Shown here piece by piece: positions 8,091-18,100 of a stretch of DNA of 64,000 nucleotides (positions are counted from its first letter, which is position 1; each line of letters starts with the position of its first letter). Below the pieces are notes generated by a model that was given only the letters and a program-made list of their open reading frames with translations, was not told the origin of the DNA and ran no database searches. The stretch lies in NCBI RefSeq assembly GCF_010548305.1, contig NZ_JAAGLV010000015.1, positions 62,001 to 126,000 on the forward strand, in the 5' to 3' direction. The position numbers and the translations under genes are program-made. This stretch comes from Streptomyces sp. SID13031. Its GTDB lineage: Bacteria > Actinomycetota > Actinomycetes > Propionibacteriales > Kribbellaceae.

Positions 8091-9169
8091 CGGCAATGCA
8101 AGGGGGCGGTGGGGTCCGCCAGATGCTCGGATACGCCGGCCTGGTGTTACTGGGCCTTGTCCTGCTCAACCTGCTGGTCCGGCGGCTCGGTGGCTGGCGC
8201 CGCCTGTTTCGCTGGATCAAGCGCGAGACCAGCCGGACGGTCCACGCTTTCGTCGACCCGATCGCGGCCCGGATCCGGTATCGCCTGCGGGTGCGGTTCC
8301 TGAGTCGTATTCTGCGCAACAGAGCCGGCTGGGCCCAGGCCGAGCAGGCGATGGGCTATGCGGCAGCGGTGAGCCCGGGGATGGCGCCGTACGCGCTCGC
8401 GTTGGCGAAGCAGCGCATCGGCGTACTGGTCGTCGGGATCGCCGCTGAGCGGCCATTGCCCGAGCCCTGGTCGAAGGACGACGTCGATCCCCGGTTGTGG
8501 TGGATCGAGCGGCGCGATCTCGCCGACTACTCGGTGCCGGCCGGCCACGTCCCGCAGCAGACGCCTTTGCTGGCCTGCCTCGGCACGGACAGCAGCGGCA
8601 AGAACGCGATCATGATCGACCTGCTGGCCGGACCGCCCTCACTGTCCGTGTACGGCGAACCGCGAACCTCGCGGGCCGTTGCCCAGGCGCTGGCCGCACA
8701 ACTCGACGTCCGGCTCCCGGCCGGTGCCGTCGAGGTGGCCGACGGGATCCACGGCAAGCACGACGGAATGCCACTGGCCGATGCGATCCAGCGTCCTGGC
8801 GCCTGGTTCGTGATCGGCGCGGAGCGGCTGGACAAGCCCGTTCCAAGCGGGGTACGGCTGGTCAGCCTCGGCGTCGGCCGGGGCAGCTCCCGCCTGATGG
8901 AGGCGACTCCGGACCGTGGTCTGCTTTTGCATGGCGCGGCGTCGTGGCTGGAGATCGATCCGCTGCCGCTGGCCCGCGCGGTGGCCCGTTCGGTACTACG
9001 AATGCCGCCGCACGACTTCGAGACGCGTGGACCGGGCGGCCCGGCCATCGGTGCAGATGACTTGGGCGACCTGGAGTTGCCGGTAGGAGTAGCTGGAGTG
9101 TCTGTCCTCGGTGCTGATGCGGGCCGGCCGAGCGATGCGTCCAGTGGCAAGGCGGCATCGTGGAACTGA
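8087..9169 (+). CDS. Uncharacterised membrane protein between ECF sigma factor and EccC-like motor
   Basis: About 360 residues from ATG 8087, chosen because it forms an ATGA overlap with the sigma stop; an in-frame ATG at 8069 is possible. One hydrophobic helix is at about 12-31 (YAGLVLLGLVLLNLLV), followed by basic RRLGGWRRLFRWIKRE and then a soluble domain with alternating strands and helices. I recognise no motif: GTDSSGKN only superficially resembles a P-loop. The gene overlaps the motor gene by 10 bp, so the three are surely one operon. By context it may be a small membrane component of the T7SS-like machine or a partner of the sigma factor. Function unknown. Confidence 0.8.
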   Translation: MTAMQGGGGVRQMLGYAGLVLLGLVLLNLLVRRLGGWRRLFRWIKRETSRTVHAFVDPIAARIRYRLRVRFLSRILRNRAGWAQAEQAMGYAAAVSPGMAPYALALAKQRIGVLVVGIAAERPLPEPWSKDDVDPRLWWIERRDLADYSVPAGHVPQQTPLLACLGTDSSGKNAIMIDLLAGPPSLSVYGEPRTSRAVAQALAAQLDVRLPAGAVEVADGIHGKHDGMPLADAIQRPGAWFVIGAERLDKPVPSGVRLVSLGVGRGSSRLMEATPDRGLLLHGAASWLEIDPLPLARAVARSVLRMPPHDFETRGPGGPAIGADDLGDLELPVGVAGVSVLGADAGRPSDASSGKAASWN

Positions 9170-12100
9170 ACCTCACGACCGTCGAGCAGCGCGGCGAACG
9201 GCGTACCGACCGGATCGTGAAACTTCCTCGGGGACTCTCCGTCGGTGGCTTCGCCGAAGGGCTCGGACGGCCTGGCCTGTCGTTGTTCGTCGGGACCAGG
9301 AAGCTCGACGCGGGTGCGCCGCTGGCCGGCTCGGGTGTGCGCGACGGCGGAGTGCTGGGCGTCGGATCGCCCGCCGAGATGCCGAACCTCGTGCAGAGCT
9401 CGGCCGGGCAGGCTCCCGTTGTCGTCGAGCTGCACGCCGTGTCGGGACCCGAAGCCGGCCGGGTGTGGCGGATCGGACCGGGCAGCCACGAGATCGGGTC
9501 GGATCCGTTGTGCTCGATCCGGCTCAGCGGCAGCGGCGTACCGCCCAGCGGTCTGTGGGTCACGGTCGGCCCGGCCGGCGAGACGTACTGGCACCAGACC
9601 GAGACGATGCCCGGCAAGGTGATGAGCCGCCGGGTCGGTCCGCCCGAGGACGATGCCGCGACCAGCGCGATCCGCGTCGAGGACGTGGAGAACCCGCAGA
9701 ATGACGCGTCACCGGCGAGCGACCCGGGCGAGGTGCCGATCGGTCAGGTCAACGAGTGGCCGCCGGAGGAGGACCTCTCGGTTGGCTCGGTACTACTGCG
9801 CTGCAGCGGCTCGCTGGAGCCGGTCGCCGCGATCAGGGCCGCCGACGACGGCTTCGGCCTCGACTACAACCGGCCGCCACGGATCGCGCCGCACCTGGAC
9901 GACAACAAGCTGCGGCTGCCCAACCCGCCGCCGCCGCCGGCGAAACGGCCGTTCCCGTGGCCGGTCGTGCTCGCACCGGTCGTGCTCGGCATGGTGATGG
10001 TCGGGCTGTTCAACTCGTACTACTTCCTGGTCTTCACGATGCTGAGCCCGTTGATGATGGGCATGAACTACTTCAGCGGCCGGAAGAGCAACCGCGCCGA
10101 GCACCTGGAGGCGATCCGCCGGTACAACGCGCGGCGGGCGGCCCTCGAAGAGGAGATCCACGTCGCGGTCACCCGCGAGCGATTGATCCGCAATGTGACC
10201 GCGCCGGACCCCGTTCGCGTTGCCCAGTTGGCGATGCGGCCGGGGAGCAGGTTGTGGGAGCGCCGCCGGACCGACCCCGACTACTTGTTGCTTCGGCTCG
10301 GTACCGCGGATCAGGCGTCGCTGAAGGAGCTCGACGACCAGGGGCGTGAGGAGAACCACCGGACGATTCGGTGGACCATCCCGGATGCGCCGGTCGCAGT
10401 ACCGCTGCGTGGGCATGGCGTCATCGGTATCGCCGGGCACTATGCGGAGTCGCGATCGCTGGCTCGCTGGATGGTGATCCAGGCGGCGGTACTCCACTCG
10501 CCGCGGCAGTTGCGCATCGTCGTACTGGCTGAGCCGGATCGAATGGACGACTGGGCCTGGGTGCGGTGGTTGCCGCACCTGCGGCCGGAGGGCTCGCAGG
10601 CCGCGGTACTGATCGCCAATGACGACTCGACGACCGTTGCCCGGGTGACCGAGCTGATTTCGCAGGTCCAGGGGCGGCAGCGGCGGATCGAGGCCTCCAG
10701 CAACAAACAGGAGCCGTTGAGCGATCCGGAGGTCGTCGTGATCGCGGACGGCGCCCGGCGGCTGCGCGACGTACCGGGATTCATCCAGGTACTGACCGAC
10801 GGCCCGTCGGTCGGGGTCTACAGCATCTGCCTGGATCGCGACGAGCGGCTGCTGCCCGAGGAGTGTGGCGCGGTGATCGCGACCGGGCTCGAGACGCTGA
10901 CCGTGAAGCGGCCCGGGTTGCCGGACCAGAAGAACGTGCGGGCGGATCTGGTCACGCCGCAGTGGAGCGAGCAGATCGCCCGGGCGCTGGCGCCGGTCCG
11001 CGATGTCAGCCCGGATCATGACGCCGGTCTGCCGAAGATGGTGAAGCTGCTCGAGGAGCTCGACCTCGAACCGCCGATGCCCGCGGAGCTGCTGAGCCGT
11101 TGGCAGCGCCGGCCCGCCAGTACGTCGTTCGTCCTCGGTGCCGACTTCGACGGACGGTTCTCCCTCGACCTGGTGACCGATGGGCCGCACGGACTGATCG
11201 CCGGTACCACGGGCTCGGGCAAATCCGAGTTGTTGCAGACGATGGTCGCGTCGCTGGCAGCGGTCAATCGGCCGGACGAGTTGACCTTCGTGCTGGTCGA
11301 CTACAAGGGCGGTAGTGCGTTCAAGGAATGCGCCGGACTGCCGCACACCCTTGGCATGGTGACCGACCTGGACTCGCACCTGGTCGAGCGGGTGCTGGAG
11401 TCGCTGGAAGCCGAGTTGCGTCGCCGGGAAAGGATTCTGGCCGCTGCGGACGCCAAGGACCTGGTCGACTACCAGGCCAAGCGGCTGGTCGATCCGTCGC
11501 TGGGACGGTTGCCCCGATTGGTACTGGTCATCGATGAGTTCGCGGCGATGGTACGGGAGATCCCGGACTTCGTTCCCGGGCTGATCAGCATCGCTCAGCG
11601 CGGGCGGTCGCTGGGGATTCACCTGATCCTCGCGACGCAGCGGCCGGCGGGCGTGGTGACCGGTGACATCCGGGCCAACACGAACCTGCGGATCGCGCTG
11701 CGGGTGACCGATCAGGCCGAATCGCAAGACATCGTCGACGTCAACGAGGCCGCCTCGATCACGGCGGCCATTCCTGGCCGTGCGTTGATCCGGCGAGGGC
11801 CGCGCCTGGCCGACCTGTTCCAGACCGCCTGGGTCGGTGCCGAGCGCAACGTTGCCGACGACCTGATCGAGCAGGCGCCGCCGGAGCCCACGAGCGTCCG
11901 GGTGCTGGACCTCGACTGGGAGTCGCTCGGCAAGGCTGTCGCCAAGGACGATGCGCCGGTCGTGGAGGATGACACTCCCGCGACCTTGGCGGTGACCGAC
12001 TTGATGGCGCTGGTGGAGGCCGTTCGGCAGGCGGTCGATCAGCTGGATGACTTCGCCGTACAGCCGAAGCCCTGGCAGCCGGCGTTGACCGCGCAGTTGT

Positions 12101-13653
12101 TGTTGTCGGACCTGCCGGAGACTTCGCACAAGAAGCTGTTCGCGCCGTACGCGTTGGAGGATCTGCCCGCGTTGCAGCAGCAGCGGGTCGCCGGTGTCGA
12201 CTTCGAGACTTTCGGGCACCTGTATGTGATCGGGGCGCCACGGTCGGGGCGGACGCAGATGCTGCGGACGCTGGCCGGATCCGCGGCCAAGAACATCAGT
12301 TCCGCGGACCTGCACATCTACGGCATCGACGCTGCCGGTGGTGGTCTCGCCGTGATCGAGACGCTGCCGCACTGCGGAGCGGTTGTCTCGCGGCACGACA
12401 TGGAGCGGATGAGCCGGATCCTGCGCCGGCTGGGACAGGAGATCACCGAGCGGCAGGAGCTGGCCGGCAAGCACAACGCGACCGGGCTGACCGAGCTGCG
12501 CAACCTGCTGCCCAAGGCTTCGCGGCCGGCGCACATCCTGGTCCTGATCGACGGCTGGGACGCGCTGGCTTCGATGCTGGACGATCACGACCAGGGGCAG
12601 GTGCTGCAGGACGTCATGCGGCTGCTGCGCGAAGGTGCCGGCGTCGGCGTCCATGTGGTCGCGACCTCTGAGCGGTCGCTGCTGGGCGGCCGGTTGTCGT
12701 CGCACAACGACCACAAACTGCTGCTCCGGCAGGCCGATCGGACCGACTACCAGGCGGCCGGGCTGCGGCTGACGAAGGTGCCGGCGAACGTCATTCCCGG
12801 GCGCGGCTGGCATGTGCTGACCGGGACCGAGACGCATATCGCAGTACTGGCCGAGGGCGGTGGCGCTGCGCAGGTCGACGCGATTCGCGACATCGCGGCC
12901 GAGGCGCGCAAGCGCGATGCGAAGGTGCCGGCCGATCGTCGTCCGTTCGCCGTCGCCGAGTTGCCTTCGTCGGTGGAGTTTTCGGCGGCGTACGAGCTGG
13001 TCCCGGCCGAGAACCGGCGGCCGCACTGGGGTCTCATCGGACTCGGCGGCGACGAGGCTGGGCCGCTGGGCGTTGACCTGACTGGGGTCGCGTCGTCGTT
13101 CGCAGTACTGGGCCCGCCCGGGTCGGGTCGCAGCAACACCCTGTCCGCGTTGGCGGTCTCGCTGCTGGCAGGCGGTACGACCCTGGTCCTGATCACGCCA
13201 CGGGAAACCCCGCTCCGCACGCTGGAACGCCATCCCCAGGTGGTCTTGATGAGCCACGCCGACCCAGGCGAGGACACGCTCCGCTCGACCCTGGACGGCA
13301 TCGCCGGCCCCAAGGTTGTGATGATCGACGACGCCGACCTGGTGATGATGGCCGCCGCTGACAAACTCCTCAAGGAGATCATCATCTCCGGCCGGGACAC
13401 CGGCATCGGCCTGGTCTTCGCCGCCTCCACCGACGGCTTCCAATCCGGGATGGGCGGCTGGCCCACCGCAGCCCGGCGGGCCCGCCGGGGCCTGGTCATC
13501 GAGCCCCGCTCCATCGGCGACGGCGACCTGATCGGCGTCCGCCTCTCCCACAACATCACCCGGGCCACCCCCAAACTCGGCCGAGCCTGGATCACCGGCC
13601 CAGGCTCGACCCCAGTCGCAGTACAGATCCCACTCACCACGTTGCGGGCCTGA
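9160..13653 (+). CDS. EccC/EssC-type FtsK-SpoIIIE ATPase, motor of a type VII secretion system
   Basis: 1497 residues from GTG 9160. Order: ubiquitin-/FHA-like N-terminal region (1-165; SGPEAGRVWRIGPGSHEIG is FHA-like), two membrane helices (about 265-305), a linker, then three FtsK-type ATPase domains. Domain 1 has a canonical Walker A GTTGSGKS (G682-S689, K688) and Walker B LVLVIDE (D792, E793). Domains 2 and 3 have GAPRSGRT (1025-1032) and GPPGSGRS (1318-1325), with Arg replacing the P-loop Lys. EccC/EssC proteins recognise and drive export of WXG100-type substrates through the membrane. The N-terminal architecture resembles EssC/YukB more than mycobacterial EccC. No EccB, D or E gene is in the window. 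A terminator follows, then convergent substrate genes. Confidence 0.92.
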   Translation: MELNLTTVEQRGERRTDRIVKLPRGLSVGGFAEGLGRPGLSLFVGTRKLDAGAPLAGSGVRDGGVLGVGSPAEMPNLVQSSAGQAPVVVELHAVSGPEAGRVWRIGPGSHEIGSDPLCSIRLSGSGVPPSGLWVTVGPAGETYWHQTETMPGKVMSRRVGPPEDDAATSAIRVEDVENPQNDASPASDPGEVPIGQVNEWPPEEDLSVGSVLLRCSGSLEPVAAIRAADDGFGLDYNRPPRIAPHLDDNKLRLPNPPPPPAKRPFPWPVVLAPVVLGMVMVGLFNSYYFLVFTMLSPLMMGMNYFSGRKSNRAEHLEAIRRYNARRAALEEEIHVAVTRERLIRNVTAPDPVRVAQLAMRPGSRLWERRRTDPDYLLLRLGTADQASLKELDDQGREENHRTIRWTIPDAPVAVPLRGHGVIGIAGHYAESRSLARWMVIQAAVLHSPRQLRIVVLAEPDRMDDWAWVRWLPHLRPEGSQAAVLIANDDSTTVARVTELISQVQGRQRRIEASSNKQEPLSDPEVVVIADGARRLRDVPGFIQVLTDGPSVGVYSICLDRDERLLPEECGAVIATGLETLTVKRPGLPDQKNVRADLVTPQWSEQIARALAPVRDVSPDHDAGLPKMVKLLEELDLEPPMPAELLSRWQRRPASTSFVLGADFDGRFSLDLVTDGPHGLIAGTTGSGKSELLQTMVASLAAVNRPDELTFVLVDYKGGSAFKECAGLPHTLGMVTDLDSHLVERVLESLEAELRRRERILAAADAKDLVDYQAKRLVDPSLGRLPRLVLVIDEFAAMVREIPDFVPGLISIAQRGRSLGIHLILATQRPAGVVTGDIRANTNLRIALRVTDQAESQDIVDVNEAASITAAIPGRALIRRGPRLADLFQTAWVGAERNVADDLIEQAPPEPTSVRVLDLDWESLGKAVAKDDAPVVEDDTPATLAVTDLMALVEAVRQAVDQLDDFAVQPKPWQPALTAQLLLSDLPETSHKKLFAPYALEDLPALQQQRVAGVDFETFGHLYVIGAPRSGRTQMLRTLAGSAAKNISSADLHIYGIDAAGGGLAVIETLPHCGAVVSRHDMERMSRILRRLGQEITERQELAGKHNATGLTELRNLLPKASRPAHILVLIDGWDALASMLDDHDQGQVLQDVMRLLREGAGVGVHVVATSERSLLGGRLSSHNDHKLLLRQADRTDYQAAGLRLTKVPANVIPGRGWHVLTGTETHIAVLAEGGGAAQVDAIRDIAAEARKRDAKVPADRRPFAVAELPSSVEFSAAYELVPAENRRPHWGLIGLGGDEAGPLGVDLTGVASSFAVLGPPGSGRSNTLSALAVSLLAGGTTLVLITPRETPLRTLERHPQVVLMSHADPGEDTLRSTLDGIAGPKVVMIDDADLVMMAAADKLLKEIIISGRDTGIGLVFAASTDGFQSGMGGWPTAARRARRGLVIEPRSIGDGDLIGVRLSHNITRATPKLGRAWITGPGSTPVAVQIPLTTLRA

Positions 13654-13670
13654 TCAGCTGTCAGACAGCG

Positions 13671-13702
13671 CGAAGGACCCCAGGGATTCCTGGGGTCCTT
13701 CG
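13671..13702. terminator. Bidirectional terminator hairpin between EccC-like and WXG100-like genes
   Basis: Perfect 14-bp arms (13671-13684 and 13689-13702) around a 4-nt loop GATT lie in the 63-bp gap between two convergent genes, ideal for ending both transcripts. There is no long T run, as is common in high-GC actinomycetes. Confidence 0.75.
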
Positions 13703-13716
13703 GGTGGTGCGGGGTG

Positions 13717-14037
13717 TTACTTCGACTGGTTGAGGCTGGCGCTGATGCCCTGGTCGAACTGTTCGGCGTTCTCCTTGATGGACTTGAACATGTCGGAGAA
13801 GTCCTGGATGCCCTTGACCGCGGCCTTGAGGCTGGTGTCGAAGTTGTTGTAGGTGTTGCGGATGACCTCGGACGACTGCTTGAAGACCATGCCGTCGTCG
13901 ACCAGGGTGTTCACCCGGGTACGCAGGTTCTCGATCATCGGCGAGATCTGGTCGTGGGCGTTCGTCATCAGGTTGCAGACTTCGACGATCTTGCCGTAGT
14001 CGAGGTTGATGCCGTCGTACGCCATGGCGGTGCTCAC
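13717..14037 (-). CDS. WXG100/ESAT-6-like small secreted protein lacking the WXG motif
   Basis: 106 residues from GTG 14037; ATG 14025 (MAYDGINLDYG) is an alternative, and neither has a good Shine-Dalgarno. Size, helix content and spacing fit a helix-turn-helix hairpin: helix 1 about 12-45, helix 2 about 55-95. The turn reads VDDGMVFKQSS, where a WXG tripeptide would be expected, so the tryptophan is missing. I see no clear C-terminal YxxxD/E secretion signal. WXG100 proteins are the usual cargo of EccC motors and dimerise before export. It lies 34 bp after the 298-aa substrate gene on the same strand, so the two may be co-transcribed and form a heterodimer. Confidence 0.7.
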   Translation of the reverse strand: MSTAMAYDGINLDYGKIVEVCNLMTNAHDQISPMIENLRTRVNTLVDDGMVFKQSSEVIRNTYNNFDTSLKAAVKGIQDFSDMFKSIKENAEQFDQGISASLNQSK

Positions 14038-14071
14038 TTTCTGGGGTGGGGTGAACGGATACTGCGAACAG

Positions 14072-14968
14072 TTAGTAACCGCCGGTGTAGGTGTAGTCCT
14101 CTTCCGGCGGCTTGTTGTCCTCGATGCTCTCCGGTGTCTCCACCCACTCCTGGCTGGTACCGCGCCAGTCGTCGGGCGTGCGGGTGAAGACGTGTTTGGT
14201 GCCGTCGGAGTTGGTCACCGTCTGGGTGCCACTCCCGTCCTTGTTGAGGTCGGTGGTGGTGGTGTCCACCTTGTGGTCGGTGTCGGTGCTGGTGGAGCTG
14301 CTGTGCGAGCCACCGTCCGGATTGATCTTCGTGTCGTTGTGCACCGTGCTGCCGTCGGGGTAGGTGCTGTCGGTGACGATGTGGCTGCGGTCGTCGCCGT
14401 AGGTGGTCACCGAGCTGTAGGTCTTGCCGTCGTAGGTGACGGTCGTCTCCTCCTTGATGACGTTGCCCTTGTCATCGAGGGTGAGGTGGGTGTGGATGTT
14501 GCCGCGGTCGGTGACGATGGTCTGGTCGAGCGGGGCGGCGCCGGGGTCCGTCGCGCTGCAGAACTCGGGCTGCTTGTCGCCGACGCACTCGTCCAGGTGC
14601 GACTGGCGGTGGTCCCACTGGTCCTTGTTGCGCTGCCAGTTCGAGAGCGCCAGGCTGCTGTTGGTGGCGTTCATGCCCTGGGCGATCTCGGCGTCGAACT
14701 GCAGGAACGCCTCACCGACCGAGCCGAACGAGTCGCCCAGCTTGGTCAGGCCGTCCTTCGCCTTGCCCATCGTGTAGCTCGCGTTGGAATGCAGTGTGTA
14801 GACGGCGTAGGAGATGTCACTGCTGCCCAGGATGTCGTCGCTGGTGCCGTCGCCGAGGCCCTGGAAGGCGTCGTCGTCCATCGACGGGATCAGGTCGTCG
14901 GCCAGCTGGTGAAGATCGCGCTTGGCGTCGTTCAGCAGGTTGTAGTTCATCTTCAGTTTGTCCGGCAC
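14072..14968 (-). CDS. Probable T7SS-secreted protein: helical N-terminal domain plus hydrophilic beta-repeat tail
   Basis: 298 residues from GTG 14968, chosen because GGAGG sits 5 nt upstream. Residues 1-110 look like a WXG100-sized helical domain (MNYNLLNDAKRDLHQLADDL and KDGLTKLGDSFGSVGEAFLQFD), followed by a Trp-containing helix NWQRNKDQWDHR and two cysteines. The C-terminal half is hydrophilic, rich in Thr, Ser, Asp and Gly, with DG-containing strand repeats such as YPDGSTVHNDTKINPDGG, suggesting a beta-structure. I recognise no enzyme motif. It is divergent from the giant gene and shares its regulatory region, so the two are probably made together. A long continuation of this frame upstream of 14968 is antisense to the giant gene and not coding. 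Confidence 0.75.
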   Translation of the reverse strand: MPDKLKMNYNLLNDAKRDLHQLADDLIPSMDDDAFQGLGDGTSDDILGSSDISYAVYTLHSNASYTMGKAKDGLTKLGDSFGSVGEAFLQFDAEIAQGMNATNSSLALSNWQRNKDQWDHRQSHLDECVGDKQPEFCSATDPGAAPLDQTIVTDRGNIHTHLTLDDKGNVIKEETTVTYDGKTYSSVTTYGDDRSHIVTDSTYPDGSTVHNDTKINPDGGSHSSSTSTDTDHKVDTTTTDLNKDGSGTQTVTNSDGTKHVFTRTPDDWRGTSQEWVETPESIEDNKPPEEDYTYTGGY

Positions 14969-14999
14969 GGGCACCTCCGCTGTCCAAACAGTTCCACCC

Positions 15000-15093
15000 A
15001 GTCCACGTGCTGGGCGGCGATCAGGTTCAGAAAAAGTTTCCGGCGCCCGCCGGGGCCCGGATCTGAACCTCGGAGCGCTCTCACGCGTGGACT
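15000..15093. promoter_or_regulatory. Nested co-centred inverted repeats in the divergent promoter of the substrate genes
   Basis: Three pairs of arms share one centre at 15046.5: AGTCCACG/CGTGGACT (15000-15007, 15086-15093), AGGTTCAGA/TCTGAACCT (15023-15031, 15062-15070) and CCGGCG/CGCCGG (15040-15045, 15048-15053). The block fills most of the 162-bp gap between the two divergent secretion-substrate genes. It could be a multi-dimer operator controlling both directions or a cruciform. The arms lie outside both coding sequences. Confidence 0.6.
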
Positions 15094-15130
15094 CTCCGGA
15101 GGGACCACTTCGGCGTGAGGGAGGTTTCGG

Positions 15131-18100
15131 ATGCCGCGGCCAGGTGACTGGGACTCGATCGGTTTGGGGAGCGACCCCACTCCGGGCGACCCCGAACGGA
15201 TCAATGCGCTGGCCGAAGGCTTCCAGAAGATGGGCGGCAAGGCGCGGGAGATCCTCACCGCGATCGAGGCCGTGATGAACAAGAACGACGACTCCGTGTT
15301 CGTCGGTCAGACCGCCGAAGCGCTGCGCGGCAAGGTCGACGGCCGGCTGCGCGGTCATGTCGAGGACGTCGCGGCCGCCTTCGAGACCTCCGCGACCGCC
15401 CTGCGGGAGTGGCGTGGCGTCGTCGTGGAGCAGCAGGCCAAGGCAGACGCCGCGCTCAACGCCGGCCGGGGCCTGGCCGAGGACGACCCGGAGCGGGAGA
15501 ACCAGAAGAACGCCGCCAAGTCGGCCGGTGAGTACCAGTCCGAGCAAGCCTCGACCTACGCCGGCCGGATCAACGGCGTCTCCGACATCCAGTTGCCGAT
15601 CTCGGAGTGTGACGCGTTCTGGGAGGCCTTCAAGTGGCTCGCGATCATCCTGATCATCCCGGCACTGATCTTCGGCGGCCCGATCGCGCTGCTCGCACTG
15701 GCGGTCAACCTGGCCCTGTTCATCAAGACCATCGTCGATGTCGCCAAGGGTGACGCGGGCTTCCTCGACCTGTTCCTGGCCGGTCTCGGCCTGATCGCGC
15801 CGACCACCAAGGCGCTGCCGATCTTCAGCATCGTGAAGGCGATCGGCAAGGGCATCGGGGCCGGCGTGAAGGGCATCGCGCAGACCTTCAAGCAGATCTT
15901 CAGCAAGGACTTCCTCTTCAACGGCCTGCTGGCCGGTTTGAAGAGCATGCCGATGCTGGCCAACATCGCGATCCGCGAGACCGGCCTGTTCGTGGTGAAG
16001 AACCTGCGGAACTTCCCGATCGCGGCGGGGAACTTCGGCAGCAACTTCGGCAAGATCGCGCTGAACGGGATCAAGGGCCTCGGTACCGGGTTCGCCAACC
16101 TGCCCGGCACGCTGTTCCGCGGGCTGGGCAACCTCGGCAAGGGGTTCGCCACCGGGGCCGCCAACACCTGGAAGTTCGTCACCGCGCACTTCGGCAACCT
16201 GCAGTGGACCCGGATCTTCCTGCCGGTCGCGGCGGACGAGATCCGCGCCTTCAGGGCGCTCGGGCTGACCAACTTCCAGGCCTTCACCCAGGCGCTCAAG
16301 GTCGGCGTGATCGGCCGTGGCATCCAGGGCAAGAACCTCTTCGGGATGCCGATGACGGGTGCCATCGGCAAGGGCATCAGCGCGATCCCGATCGACACCG
16401 GGGCGGGCGCCGGGAGTGGCTGGTCCAAGTTCGTGAGCCAGCTGACCACCCCCGAGATCAGGATCCCGCTGATCAACGTGAAGGGCATCGGCGACGCCTC
16501 CGGGGCCGGCTTCAACGCGGGCCACGCGTTCACCGCGATCGACGACATCAACATCGGCAACCTGGGCGCGATCAAGAACGGCGACCTCGGGGTCAGCATC
16601 CACACCCCGACCACGGTGAGCCCGAACGGCATCCACATACCGGCCAACGCGGGGACGAACATCCCGACCGTCCCGATCGCCGCGAACATCCCGTCGCCGC
16701 ACATCGGTACGCCGCAGATGCCCGCCAACATCGTCGGCAACCTGGTCCAGCCCCAGGTCGGTACGCCGGTACTGCCGATCCACATCGCCACCGGCGCGAC
16801 CCCGCCGCCGGTGCATGTGCAGAACCCGCAGCTGGGCGCCAACGGCATCGTCGCCAACGTGCCGTTGCCGCACGTCGGTGCGCCGGAGTTCGGCTCGTCC
16901 CTGCACCTGAACGGCATCAACGTGCAGTCGACCGGGCTGAACAACATCGGTAACCTGCACATCCCGAACCCGTCGGCGAACTCCGCGGGCCTGAGCGACC
17001 TGGCCGGCTCCGCGATCCGGAACAACCAGCCGGCCGTCTCGCCACACTTCGGCTCCACGATCGGCGACGGGGTCACGAACGGCTTCCAGGCCAATCACTT
17101 CAAGGTCAGCATCGACGAGATCCTGAACGCGCCGGTCAACGTCAACTTCAACGGCCTGCATGCGCTGAACCCGCCGGCCGTCGACCGGATCAACGCCGCG
17201 CTCGACCTGGTCCACAACCCGGGCGCGAGCACGCAGGGCGTCACGCCGCCGGCGATCCACACCGCCAAGCCCGCTGGTACCGACGTCAACGTCAACGTCC
17301 ACCTGGCCGGCGCCGGGGATCTCAAGACCCCGGCGCTGAACCCGGTCAAGGTCGACAACCCGAGCCTGGCCGGCGTCCAGAACCTGCCGAACGTGCCGAA
17401 CGTGAACCTCCAGCAGGTCGCACTGCCGAGCCGCGCCGCCGACCTGCAGCTCCAGCCGACCACCGTGAACACCGCCATCCCGGGCAATGTGGGTGTCCCT
17501 GGGCACGGTCTGAACCCGCACGCCGGGCTGCCCGACGCCCAGCTGGTCCCGCTGCACCCGCAGCCCGCCCCGGCAGCGAACAACCTGGGCGACCTGGGAG
17601 TCCACAACCCAGGAGTGCACAACCCCGGTTACTCGCTGGCCAAGGGCGCCGACATCGGCAACTCCGGCATCGGCACGAACACGATCGCCAGCAAGGTCGA
17701 CATCCCGCTCAGCGGCCTGACCGACCGGCCCGGCGTCTACGTCAAGGTCGAGCGCACCGAAGGGGGGATGACCAGCTACAACCTGTACGGCGGCGGTCCC
17801 GACGGCCGGATGGATGTCCTTGCCGGTGGCAACCTTCGTTTCACCGACACCGCGACCGGCCAGAGCACCCGCTTCGACAGCGGCGGCATCGTGCTCGACC
17901 AGGGTCTGCGGCTGACCAAGACCGACGGCGTACTGCGGCCGGGCGACCACATCATGGTCGCCAAGGGCGGCGAGTTCCGGGCCACCACGCTGACCGGGGA
18001 GATCGCGCCGGATGTCAAGATCAGCAAGCTCGACAACGGTGGCGTGCAGCTGGTCGACGAGAAGGGCGTCACCTTCCACTACAACGCGCAGGGCAAGCTG

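Noticed and set aside
8581..8610. GTDSSGKN in the operon membrane protein as a P-loop
   Set aside because: Lacks the GxxxxGK[ST] pattern and no Walker B follows.
9793..13551. 1252-codon minus-strand frame
   Set aside because: Antisense to the EccC-like gene, which has clear P-loops and membrane helices.
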